From contig NZ_VJZP01000010.1 of the NCBI RefSeq assembly GCF_007097265.1, positions 51,091-115,090 on the forward strand: a stretch of DNA of 64,000 nt, written 5' to 3'. Numbering within the stretch: position 1 is the first letter of the stretch; the number at the start of each line of letters is the position of its first letter. Origin of the DNA: Flavobacterium gawalongense. GTDB lineage: Bacteria; Bacteroidota; Bacteroidia; Flavobacteriales; Flavobacteriaceae. Positions 37,795-47,034 of this stretch are shown here, one piece after another. The position numbers and the translations under genes are program-made. Under the pieces are notes generated by a model. That model was not told the origin of the DNA, made no database searches, and worked only from the letters and a program-made list of their open reading frames with translations.

Positions 37795-38119
37795 ACTATT
37801 CTTTTTTTACCGCTAATTTTTAGTAACCTTCTTGTGTCTATTGAGCTGTTTATTATTTATTAAAAATTCTTAATGAACGGAATAAAAACCATTTTATATC
37901 AAGGCATTCGCTTTTAAGAATTTTCATTACGAGTTTGTAAAATCTGCTAAATCAGCGTGCCTATTTTTTCACGCAGATTTAGCAGATTTACGCAAATTCA
38001 AAGTGAAAAACATTAAAACATAACTTTTCTTACAGATTAAGAAATAGTTCATTTTAAAAGTGAATACCCCGATTTTATATAAAGGCATTAAGAAAATTAA
38101 GACTTAATTCCTTAATGGT
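37795..38119. repeat. Intergenic region with a 20-bp imperfect inverted repeat
   Basis: Within this gap, 37940-37959 and 37970-37989 are inverted copies (AAATCTGCTAAATCaGCGTG against CACGCaGATTTAGCAGATTT, one mismatch) around a 10-base loop. Similar short phrases (ATTTTATATcAAGGCATT and ATTTTATATaAAGGCATT) occur near 37892 and 38071 as direct repeats. There is no gene. The hairpin has no T-run, so it is more like an intergenic repeat than a terminator. Confidence 0.6.
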
Positions 38120-39571
38120 TCAAATAATTTTTTCATTCGGTAAGCGTACGATTTTTTGATCTTCAAAATACTGTTTCAACGCTACCAAAGCAGCGATTTC
38201 GGCTTCTTGCGCCATTTGGTTTTTCAATACATCGGCATTGTAATAGTTCTTTACGAAATGCGTGTCAAATTTCCCGGAACGAAACGCCTCGTGTTCAAAA
38301 ACAAATTTCCCAAAAGGCAAGGTCGTCTGCACACCTTCCACCTGATAATCTTCGATGGCTTTGAGCATAATTTGAATCGCCTCTTCACGGGTTTCGCCAT
38401 AGGTGATTAATTTGGCCAACATGGGATCGTAATAAATCGGAATATCCATGCCTTGTTCAAAACCGTTATCCACACGAACACCTTCGCCTTCTGGCAATTG
38501 ATACACATCCAAATGACCCACACTTGGTAGAAAATCATTCATCGGATCCTCGGCATACACACGCAATTCCATGGCGTGCCCTTTTATTTTCAAATGGTCT
38601 TGCTTGATTGTCAATGCTTCTCCTCTTGCCACTCTGATTTGCAATTCGACTAAATCGGTTCCTGTAATCCATTCCGTAACGGGATGTTCCACTTGCAAAC
38701 GGGTGTTCATCTCCAAGAAGTAAAAATTATTGTTTTCGTCCAATAAAAATTCGACTGTTCCGGCTCCTAAATAATCACAGGATTTAGCTACCAAAACGGC
38801 AGCTTCTCCCATTTTTTTACGCAATTCCGGTGTTAAAACCGAAGAAGGCGCTTCTTCTATCACTTTTTGGTGACGACGCTGGATGCTGCATTCTCTTTCG
38901 AATAAATACAACACATTACCATGACTATCCGCCATAACTTGAATTTCAATATGTCTTGGCGAGCCTACATATTTTTCGATAAAAACGGAACCATCTCCAA
39001 AAGCAGAAATTGCTTCACTAATCGCTCTATCCATTTGGGATTCAAAATCCGCTTCACTTTCTACCACACGCATTCCCTTTCCACCGCCACCTGCTGAAGC
39101 TTTAATTAAAATGGGAAAACCAATTTCTTTGGCAACGACTTTTGCTTTTTCTACATCAGTTATGGCTTCGTCAAAACCGGGAACCATTGGGATATTGTAT
39201 TGCTTAACGGCATCTTTGGCCGCTAATTTACTTCCCATGATTTTTATCGCTTTCGACTTGGGACCTATAAAGATGATGTCATTTTTTTCTGCTTCTTCGG
39301 CAAAATCAGCATTTTCACTTAAAAATCCATAACCGGGATGAATCGCATCCACGTTTAAAGATTTGGCCACTTCAATGATTTTACTACCTAACAAATAGGA
39401 CTGGCTCGAAGGTGCTTCTCCAATCCAAACGGCTTCATCAGCAAATTTTACGTGAGGTGCATTTCTGTCGGCAGTTGAATATACTGCCACGGTTTTAATA
39501 CCCATTTTTTGTGCGGTTTTCATCACCCTAATGGCAATTTCCCCTCTATTGGCAACTAATAATTTTTTCAT
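38120..39571 (-). CDS. Biotin carboxylase subunit of acyl-CoA carboxylase
   Basis: 483 residues. Start MKKLLVANRGEIAIRVMKTA; ATP-grasp glycine loop KASAGGGGKGMRVV; ECSIQRRHQKVIEEAPS with the biotin carboxylase active site; EMNTRLQVEHPVTEWITG with the catalytic Arg. It carboxylates biotin using ATP and bicarbonate. It is longer than typical AccC by a C-terminal extension, and there is no fused biotin domain, the carrier being the separate gene 102 bases upstream. Bicarbonate could come from the SulP/carbonic anhydrase pair. Confidence 0.94.
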   Translation of the reverse strand: MKKLLVANRGEIAIRVMKTAQKMGIKTVAVYSTADRNAPHVKFADEAVWIGEAPSSQSYLLGSKIIEVAKSLNVDAIHPGYGFLSENADFAEEAEKNDIIFIGPKSKAIKIMGSKLAAKDAVKQYNIPMVPGFDEAITDVEKAKVVAKEIGFPILIKASAGGGGKGMRVVESEADFESQMDRAISEAISAFGDGSVFIEKYVGSPRHIEIQVMADSHGNVLYLFERECSIQRRHQKVIEEAPSSVLTPELRKKMGEAAVLVAKSCDYLGAGTVEFLLDENNNFYFLEMNTRLQVEHPVTEWITGTDLVELQIRVARGEALTIKQDHLKIKGHAMELRVYAEDPMNDFLPSVGHLDVYQLPEGEGVRVDNGFEQGMDIPIYYDPMLAKLITYGETREEAIQIMLKAIEDYQVEGVQTTLPFGKFVFEHEAFRSGKFDTHFVKNYYNADVLKNQMAQEAEIAALVALKQYFEDQKIVRLPNEKII

Positions 39572-39673
39572 ATTTAATAAGACTAAAAGAATAAAGACCG
39601 TTTCACTGCTAGAACAAAGAGGCGAAAATTCTTGTTTATTTATCTATTTTCTATACTCTATTATCTTTTTTCT

Positions 39674-40159
39674 CTATTCGAATTCAATTAATAACTGTCC
39701 TTTATCTACTGCATCTCCCATCATTACCGAAATCGTTTTGATAACGCCGTCACGAGGAGAAAGAAAACTGTTTTCCATTTTCATGGCACCCAAAATAATT
39801 AGGTTGTCGTTCTCTTTTACAGTTTGCCCTACTACCACACTGATTTCTAAAATCAATCCGGGCATCGGTGCTTTGATAAAATTGACTTGTTTGGTAAGCC
39901 CCACTTCGAAACCCATTTCTTTGATAAGAATATCCAAAGAATTTGAAATTGCCACAACGTAGGTGTTGTTATTCACCTTTATCGTATAGCTTTTTTGAAG
40001 AAAATCAGAAGTTAGGATTTCCGCTTTATAAGGGGTATTTTGATGTAGTATATGAAATTTATTAGCTTCCACACTAACTGCATCCAGTTGCGAAATACTT
40101 TCCTTTTCTATATCAAAATGAAAAGTATCATTTACATTCACTTTATAACCAATACTCAT
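39674..40159 (-). CDS. Biotin carrier subunit of acyl-CoA carboxylase
   Basis: 161 residues. The C-terminal ~75 residues are a biotinyl domain: FIKAPMPGLILEISVVVGQ and LGAMKMENSF with the biotinylated Lys in AMKM. The N-terminal half is a beta-rich domain linking the carrier to the carboxyltransferase, as in stand-alone carriers of propionyl-CoA carboxylases. It is the first gene of the minus-strand carboxylase group and precedes the biotin carboxylase by 102 bases. Confidence 0.93.
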   Translation of the reverse strand: MSIGYKVNVNDTFHFDIEKESISQLDAVSVEANKFHILHQNTPYKAEILTSDFLQKSYTIKVNNNTYVVAISNSLDILIKEMGFEVGLTKQVNFIKAPMPGLILEISVVVGQTVKENDNLIILGAMKMENSFLSPRDGVIKTISVMMGDAVDKGQLLIEFE

Positions 40160-40504
40160 ACGTGTATTTATTTAATTGGTTGTAAAAATAAGTAAAGAAA
40201 ACGTTTTCGTAATCGAAAAATAAAAGTTTTATGCTAATTTGATATCGTTATATAAAAATAAATAGTAAGACTTACTTAAATAAAAAAAATAAAAAAATAA
40301 GTATACGCACAAAAAACATATAGAATCTAACATTAAATTATTCTACCCCTTTTTTAGAGAATTAAAGCATCATGCTTTTTTCTGACAACCACATAAGGAA
40401 TATAAGTACATTTAAGCTAATGTTCGGTTCAAATTATATGAACTTCAATTTCTTACATGGTTAAAAATATCTGAAATTTTTATGTAAATAACTCGACAAT
40501 ACTT
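40160..40504. other. Intergenic region without recognised features
   Basis: About 345 AT-rich bases between the radical SAM gene's end and the biotin carrier start. No open frame of note, no clear terminator hairpin and no repeat seen. Confidence 0.5.
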
Positions 40505-42721
40505 TTACAACACTAATAATCCGAATTCTCTTAGGGTTTTAATTGGTTTTGAGTACCAAAACAATTCAAAGTCTTCCCGTTGTGTTTCAAAATCGATTTT
40601 TATTTCTTGAAACGTGTAGATTTTAGCATTCGAAACCGAGATTTTCTGAAGTATCTCGACCAACCATTCCCCTTCGTTTTTATTGGTTTGAATGGAGAAA
40701 CTTTCTTTTTTATCGTGGAAAGTTAACGTCATCAGCTCCCAGGAATTCCCTTTTTTAGATTTAGTAAAATGCTCTATAAATGGCTTCCCTCCTAACCAAA
40801 CAATTTTGGCCGTGGGTTTACTATTGAAATCATCATCTTCTTGTAATGCATCGAATATAAAATCTGGTGAAATTTTAGTCTTTGGAATTTTAAATTCAAA
40901 CCAATCCTGTAACTCATAATCAAAACAGATTCCGTGCATAAAATTGAACAAAGATTTCTTGAGTCCAAAACTAAATTTATCGTGATCGATTCCAGTTGAA
41001 TCAGTATAATTAATGTCGTTATTGGCGAAAGTCCCCAAGATTTCGGTTTCTTTTACCACACCAAATTTCTCAGGATATAAGCCAACGGGACTGTGCGCCG
41101 TCATCGCAAACTGATGCCAAAACCCGGATTGCAACACGCCAACTTCAAATAATTGCCGCACCATTTCGAGACTGTCCACGGTCTCATGAATGGTTTGTGT
41201 AGGATAACCGTACATCAAATACGCATGAACCATTACACCAGCTTCAGTGAAATTTCGGGTGACTTTGGCGACTTGTTCCACCGTTACGCCTTTATCTATT
41301 AATTTCAATAATCTATCGGAAGCGACTTCGAGGCCGCCTGAAACAGCGATACAGCCGGAAGCTTTTAAAAGCAAACACAAATCTTTGGTAAAGCTTTTTT
41401 CGAATCGAATGTTCGTCCACCACGTCACGGCTAATTTTCTTCGAAGGATTTCGAGAGCCAGCGCCCGCATCAAAGCCGGTGGAGCTGCTTCATCTACAAA
41501 ATGAAATCCGTTTTCGCCTGTTTGAGCAATCATTTCTTCCATTCGATCGCACAATAAACTGGCGGCAATGGGTTCATACACTTTTATATAATCTAAAGAA
41601 ATATCGCAAAACGTACATTTACCCCAATAGCAGCCGTGCGCCATGGTGAGTTTGTTCCAGCGTCCGTCACTCCACATGCGGTGCATTGGATTCACAATTT
41701 CGATAACCGAAATATATTTATCCAACAACAAATCCGAATAATCAGGCGTACCGACTTGCGATTGTTTGTAATCTTGTTTTAGGGAATTATTTTTATAAAC
41801 GACTTTTCCGTCTTCCAACAGAAAAGTTCGTTTAACCTCCCCTAACCCCTCCAAAGGAGGGGGATTCGAAACCAAATTACATAGTAATTCTATTGGCATT
41901 TCGCCATCATCCAACGTAATAAAATCAAAGAACTCAAATACACGAGTATCAGATAACGAACGCAATTCGGTATTCGGGAAACCGCCGCCCATTGAAATCT
42001 TGATATTTGGATGGTATTTTTTCACCCATTGTGCGGAACGAAAAGCCGAATATAAATTCCCTGGAAACGGAACTGAAATCAGGAATAAGGTAGGTTGAAT
42101 CGTTTCGATTCTTTCTTTTAGAATCGAAAGAAGTATGTTATCAATATACGTTGGTTCTTGTTGCAGAGCTTCGTACAATTCGTCAAAAGAATTCGCACTT
42201 CGTCCCAAACGTTCTGCATATCGGCTGAATCCAAAATTAGCATCAACGCATTCCACAATAAAATCCGAAATATCTTCGAGAAACAAAGTGGCCAAATGTT
42301 TCGCTTTATCCTGTGTTCCCATCGTTCCGAAAGCCCAATCCAATTCTTCCAATTGTGCAAATCGAGATGCTTCCGGCAAGAAATCTTCCTGACAAATTTG
42401 AAGTGCCAATGTTGGATTTTTTCCTTGTAAAAAAGCAATTACAGGATCAATAGTTTTTAGATATTCGTCTTGTAAAGCACAAATACGTTTTGAATTATCT
42501 GAAATCGTATGATTCGGAACTTTAAACTTTAAACCTGAAACTTTAAACAAATTTAAAAGTCCTTCTTTCGAAAACAATTTCAAAATCACTTCGATACCCA
42601 AATCGGCCTGAACAGACTCAATATTTTTAGTATTCAGAAACCCTTTGATGTATGCAGTTGCCGGATACGGTGTATTCAGTTGGGTAAAAGGAGGCGTAAT
42701 GAGGAATAGTTTGGTTTTCAA
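40505..42721 (-). CDS. B12-binding-type radical SAM protein
   Basis: 738 residues from a TTG at 42721 that gives MKTKLFLITPPFTQLNTPYP. A longer frame from ATG at 42787 exists, but the -33/-7 promoter (42739-42771) lies inside that extension. An N-terminal B12-binding-like region (~30-300) includes GNLYSAFRSAQWVKKYHP and ISMGGGFPN. The radical SAM cluster site is GCYWGKCTFCD, spaced Cx4Cx2C. The C-terminal third is a poorly conserved extension. The reaction is unknown. A 35-base palindromic element (41836-41870) is inserted in frame, encoding NPPPLEGLGEV. Single gene, divergent from the 42889 T9SS protein. Confidence 0.8.
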   Translation of the reverse strand: MKTKLFLITPPFTQLNTPYPATAYIKGFLNTKNIESVQADLGIEVILKLFSKEGLLNLFKVSGLKFKVPNHTISDNSKRICALQDEYLKTIDPVIAFLQGKNPTLALQICQEDFLPEASRFAQLEELDWAFGTMGTQDKAKHLATLFLEDISDFIVECVDANFGFSRYAERLGRSANSFDELYEALQQEPTYIDNILLSILKERIETIQPTLFLISVPFPGNLYSAFRSAQWVKKYHPNIKISMGGGFPNTELRSLSDTRVFEFFDFITLDDGEMPIELLCNLVSNPPPLEGLGEVKRTFLLEDGKVVYKNNSLKQDYKQSQVGTPDYSDLLLDKYISVIEIVNPMHRMWSDGRWNKLTMAHGCYWGKCTFCDISLDYIKVYEPIAASLLCDRMEEMIAQTGENGFHFVDEAAPPALMRALALEILRRKLAVTWWTNIRFEKSFTKDLCLLLKASGCIAVSGGLEVASDRLLKLIDKGVTVEQVAKVTRNFTEAGVMVHAYLMYGYPTQTIHETVDSLEMVRQLFEVGVLQSGFWHQFAMTAHSPVGLYPEKFGVVKETEILGTFANNDINYTDSTGIDHDKFSFGLKKSLFNFMHGICFDYELQDWFEFKIPKTKISPDFIFDALQEDDDFNSKPTAKIVWLGGKPFIEHFTKSKKGNSWELMTLTFHDKKESFSIQTNKNEGEWLVEILQKISVSNAKIYTFQEIKIDFETQREDFELFWYSKPIKTLREFGLLVL
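41836..41870. repeat. Palindromic element inserted in the radical SAM coding sequence
   Basis: The GC-rich segment CCTCCCCTAACCCCTCC-AAA-GGAGGGGG-ATTCGAA folds into a CCCCTCC/GGAGGGG hairpin and is in frame with the minus-strand protein. It aligns with the element in bshC (47190-47226), including the TCGAA end. It stands out from the AT-rich gene around it. Confidence 0.7.
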
Positions 42722-42738
42722 AAGGAATAAGTTTGGTG

Positions 42739-42771
42739 CAAAAATAAGGGATAATTCTGTTCTTTCCACAA
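42739..42771 (-). promoter_or_regulatory. Promoter of the radical SAM gene
   Basis: On the minus strand, TTG (in TTTTG, 42769-42771) and TATTTTTG (42739-42746) are separated by 22 bases, fitting the Bacteroidota -33/-7 layout. The downstream CACC matches the bases following the ndk and typA -7 boxes. It decides the start at 42721 over the ATG at 42787. Confidence 0.65.
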
Positions 42772-42888
42772 AAGTAAAAGGGTACATTTTTATTTATTCT
42801 TTGGATTCAAATATAAAATATAGTCCTTTTCAATTTTTATGTAATTTGTAGATATTTAATTACATTTACGCTTGTTTAAATCATTTCC

Positions 42889-45800
42889 ATGAAACATAAA
42901 TTACTCTTCCTTTTTTTATTAATCATTGCTCCATTATTTGCCCAAAATAAAAATCAATCAATTGGTTTTAAAGAAAATAAAGGTCAAATTATTGATCAAA
43001 AAGGAAAACCGAATACGGCGGTAAAGTATCTACTAAACTCAAAAGGATTAAATGTTCAGCTAAAAAAGAATGGCTTTTCGTATGACATTTATGAAACAAA
43101 AAAGCATCCAATAAAACATCCCAAAGAAGAAAAACTTACTTCTTCTCCTTTAGAAAATAATAAAGACAAAACTCCTGAGTACACGTTAGAATATGTTTTT
43201 CATAGAATAGACATCGATTTTGTTAATGCTAATCCCAACGTAGAATTAGTTACTGCGGAGACATCAAAAGATTATGACAATTATTACAATGTGCCTAATA
43301 AACCTGAGGGTATTGTTAACGTGCATCAATACCAACAAATAACCTACAAGAATATTTACCCAAATATTGATGTGGTATTTTCCATTCCAAAAGATACTTT
43401 AAAAACGGTGGAATATAATTTTGTGGTACATCCCAAAGGTAAAATATCGGATATTCAATTAAAATTTAATGGTGCTAAAACCGATTTAGTTGACAATAAA
43501 ATCCGATTGAATGTTCGTTTTGGTGAAATGGAAGAAACCCTTCCCGCCAGTTGGACGGAAGACGGAGTGAGTAAAAAGGAAATTAGTGTTGGTTATACCA
43601 AAATTAAAAAAGACGTTTATGGATTTGAAACAGCAAATCCCATTTCTAATAAAACCGTAATTATTGACCCGGTTCCTGTGAAGTTATGGGGGACTTTTTA
43701 TGGAGACGAAATGAATATTAATAATCTAAGTTTTACCGATATAGGAACGGATAGTTTTGGAAATATTTATTTCACAGGATATACGGCAAGTCCTTCCAGC
43801 AGTTACGCTACATCAGGAGCACATCAAACATCCATTGGTAATCCAACAACAATAATGTATGATGGAATAATTGCCAAATTTAGCTCCTCAGGTAATCGCC
43901 TTTGGGGAACATTTTATGGTGGCGAAAGTTGGGACAAAATTAATGGACTGAAAGTTGACACCCAAAATAATATTATCATTACTGGAGTAACGTCCAGTAA
44001 AACAAACATTTCTTCTAATGGTTCTTACAAATCCAATTTTTCAGGAAATGAAGATGATGTATTTTTAGCTAAATTCACCCCTTCAGGAACTAGAATTTGG
44101 TCCACTTATTTTGGAGGGAATGAAGGAGATGGTGCATCTGATATTGATATCGACAGTAACAATAATATTTATATTGTGGGTTATACGAGGAGTTATTCTG
44201 GAATTTCAATTAATAATAATTTTCAAACTTTATTAAACCAAGACGGAAATCAATTTCATTCAAGTTTTGACGGTTTTTTATCTAAATTTAATTCAAATGG
44301 TAATATTATTTGGAGTACCTATATCGGTGGTGAAAATAGTGATTATCTCGAAACCATTAAAATAGCATCAGACTATATAGTTTTAGGAGGAAAGACTTTC
44401 AGTTTGAATTATATATCTACACCTGGTACTTTTCAGGAAAACAATTATAAAAATACTGTCAACGGAAGTGTTTATAAATTTACATTAGATGGGAACAGGG
44501 TTTGGAGTACTTACTATGGCTCAGGAAATAATATAAAAGCTATTGACATTGATAACGAAAACAATGTTTACATTGGAGGAGAAACTTGGGGTACTGATAA
44601 TGACGATAATATTGCTTCTTCTGGAAGTTTTGATGATTTTAATCAATGGACTGAAACTGGTTTTTTAGCAAAATTAGACCCAAATGGTAAGCGAATTTGG
44701 GGTACTTATATAGGAACTGGAGCTAAAATATATTCTATAATTTTCAAAAATAATTTTATCTATATTGGAGGAATGGGGGGGATTGACACCTCAATAACAA
44801 CTTCTTGCGCGTACAAAAAAAATGGATTTGCTGAAGGTTATATAGGAAAATTTACTAAAACAGGAAATTTAGTGCTAGGTACTTATGTCGGCGGATTTGA
44901 CCAATATTCAGAAAATAAAATTTGTTTTGAAAATAACAATATTATTATCGGAGGAACTGCGAGTCAAAATAATGGAATAGCAGATTCAAATTCCTATCAA
45001 CCAACTATTTTAGGAAGTAGAAATTTCTATTTAATTAAATTTTCAGAAGAGAATAACTGTAACATTAATGTAAATCCTGTGAGCAATTCGCCCATTTGTT
45101 TGGGAAATAAATTAACCTTTAACGTAGATTCTGGTTATAATTATTCTTGGACCGGTCCAAATGGGTTTACTAGTAATTTACAAAATCCGTCAATAAATAA
45201 TGTAACAATTGCAAATCAAGGTACTTATAATTTAATCGTTAGTGATAATTGTAGTTGCCAAAAAAGTTATGATATTAATGTAATTGTTGGAGATATTGAA
45301 TCCCCTATTCCTGATCTTTCAATTCTTCCATCAATAAATGGTGACTGCAATACAATAATTACAACAATACCAACAGCAACGGATAGTTGTGCCGGAGCAA
45401 TTACAGCAACTACCTCAAGTCCGCTTTCGTATAGCTTATCAGGAACGTATACCGTTATTTGGAAATACAATGATGGAAATGGAAACACATCAACACAAAA
45501 CCAAACCATTACAATTAATAATCAACCCTTACCAACTGCAACTTCTACCCAATCGTTCTGCATCCAACAAAATGCAACAATCAATAATATTGCAATTACA
45601 GGACAAAATATAAAATGGTATGATACTTTAACTTCAGGAACAATTTTATTCAATACAACTCCACTCCAAAACGGCATCACTTATTATGCTTCACAAACTA
45701 TTAATGGCTGTGAAAGCAAAAGAACTCCTATACTAATCAATATCCAAAATACCCCTGCTCCAACAGGAAATGCAATACAAACTTTTTGCACGAGTCAGAA

Positions 45801-46947
45801 TCCAACTTTAGATACTATTGTAGTTTCGGGAACTACAATAAAATGGTATAATAGTACTGGTGTTCTTTTATCTAATTCAACTCCTTTACAAGATGGAATG
45901 ACTTATTATGCGTCGCAAACTATGAGTGGATGTGAAAGCACAACAAGACTAGTTATTACCGTTTCCTTAATAAGCACTTTACCCGCAAATAATTATGCCG
46001 ATTTATTTTGTGATGATTTAAATGATGGTTCCGAGAAAGTGAATTTATCAGATTATAATTCAAAGTTGATTTCAAATCCTACTGATTATAATTTTGTTTA
46101 TTATACGACTTTTTCTGGCGCCGAAAATGAATCCGCAACCAATCAAATAATTACTATTTCAAATTACAACTTGACTTTAGGCGTCACTAAAATCTACGTT
46201 CGTATCAATTCGAATACCCCTTGTTATGCAATTGTTGAATTAAAACTAATCCTTTTATCTAAACCTATAATTTCAATCCAAGATATTGTTCCCATTTGTG
46301 AGAATAATACAATTACAATTGATGCCGGTATAGGTTTCAATAGTTATTTGTGGTCAAACGGTGCTACTACTCAGTCCATAATTGTTACGAATCCTGGCGA
46401 TTTTTCCATAACCGTTACTAATAATTACAGTTCAATTTCTTGTTCGACTACAAAGAACTTTAAAGTAAAAAAATCAACTATCGCCACAATTACTTCTGTT
46501 GACACCCAAGACTGGACAGATAATCAAAACATCATAATAGTTTATGTAACTGGTACAGGTGATTTTGAATACTCCATTGACGGCATTCATTTTCAGGATA
46601 GCAATCAATTTTCGAACATCATTAATGGACAATATACCGTTTCTGTTAGAGACAAAAATGGTTGTGGAACTGTAACCAACGAAGTCTATTTGTTGATGTA
46701 TCCAAAATTCTTTACCCCAAACGGAGATGGATATAATGACCGTTGGGAAATCAAATTTTCAGATTTTGAGATGGGTCTAACCGTTAAAATATTTGACCGT
46801 TATGGAAAATTCATTACAGAATTACAGAATAATATCGGTTGGGATGGAACTGTCAATGGTCATGAACTTCCTGCTACAGATTATTGGTTTGTAGTAACAA
46901 GAGCTAATGGAAAAGAATACAAAGGCCATTTTAGTTTAAAACGATAG
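42889..46947 (+). CDS. Large T9SS-secreted protein with SBBP and Ig-like repeats
   Basis: 1352 residues. The signal peptide is cut near LFAQN. An N-terminal ~270-residue domain (NKGQIIDQKG, KNIYPNIDVVF) is the type found in front of SBBP beta-propeller repeats. Residues ~270-710 hold repeats with GNRLWGTFYGG, ARIWSTYFGGN and GNIIWSTYIGG. Then come Ig-like domains, including two tandem copies (~885-945 and ~960-1020) with IKWYDT/IKWYNS and TYYASQT. The last ~85 residues are a type B T9SS sorting domain (FFTPNGDGYNDRWEI, IFDRYGKFI, GWDGTVNG, KGHFSLKR). It is exported to the cell surface, probably adhesive. It shares its final ~170 residues' layout with the 10953 protein. Confidence 0.9.
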   Translation: MKHKLLFLFLLIIAPLFAQNKNQSIGFKENKGQIIDQKGKPNTAVKYLLNSKGLNVQLKKNGFSYDIYETKKHPIKHPKEEKLTSSPLENNKDKTPEYTLEYVFHRIDIDFVNANPNVELVTAETSKDYDNYYNVPNKPEGIVNVHQYQQITYKNIYPNIDVVFSIPKDTLKTVEYNFVVHPKGKISDIQLKFNGAKTDLVDNKIRLNVRFGEMEETLPASWTEDGVSKKEISVGYTKIKKDVYGFETANPISNKTVIIDPVPVKLWGTFYGDEMNINNLSFTDIGTDSFGNIYFTGYTASPSSSYATSGAHQTSIGNPTTIMYDGIIAKFSSSGNRLWGTFYGGESWDKINGLKVDTQNNIIITGVTSSKTNISSNGSYKSNFSGNEDDVFLAKFTPSGTRIWSTYFGGNEGDGASDIDIDSNNNIYIVGYTRSYSGISINNNFQTLLNQDGNQFHSSFDGFLSKFNSNGNIIWSTYIGGENSDYLETIKIASDYIVLGGKTFSLNYISTPGTFQENNYKNTVNGSVYKFTLDGNRVWSTYYGSGNNIKAIDIDNENNVYIGGETWGTDNDDNIASSGSFDDFNQWTETGFLAKLDPNGKRIWGTYIGTGAKIYSIIFKNNFIYIGGMGGIDTSITTSCAYKKNGFAEGYIGKFTKTGNLVLGTYVGGFDQYSENKICFENNNIIIGGTASQNNGIADSNSYQPTILGSRNFYLIKFSEENNCNINVNPVSNSPICLGNKLTFNVDSGYNYSWTGPNGFTSNLQNPSINNVTIANQGTYNLIVSDNCSCQKSYDINVIVGDIESPIPDLSILPSINGDCNTIITTIPTATDSCAGAITATTSSPLSYSLSGTYTVIWKYNDGNGNTSTQNQTITINNQPLPTATSTQSFCIQQNATINNIAITGQNIKWYDTLTSGTILFNTTPLQNGITYYASQTINGCESKRTPILINIQNTPAPTGNAIQTFCTSQNPTLDTIVVSGTTIKWYNSTGVLLSNSTPLQDGMTYYASQTMSGCESTTRLVITVSLISTLPANNYADLFCDDLNDGSEKVNLSDYNSKLISNPTDYNFVYYTTFSGAENESATNQIITISNYNLTLGVTKIYVRINSNTPCYAIVELKLILLSKPIISIQDIVPICENNTITIDAGIGFNSYLWSNGATTQSIIVTNPGDFSITVTNNYSSISCSTTKNFKVKKSTIATITSVDTQDWTDNQNIIIVYVTGTGDFEYSIDGIHFQDSNQFSNIINGQYTVSVRDKNGCGTVTNEVYLLMYPKFFTPNGDGYNDRWEIKFSDFEMGLTVKIFDRYGKFITELQNNIGWDGTVNGHELPATDYWFVVTRANGKEYKGHFSLKR

Positions 46948-47034
46948 AATTCCTTTTTCCCAAACATTTCATAAACCAAAAAAACATAACTTTACTTTTT
47001 CTTACTTTAGCGTCAAATTTAGAACCTCAAAAAT

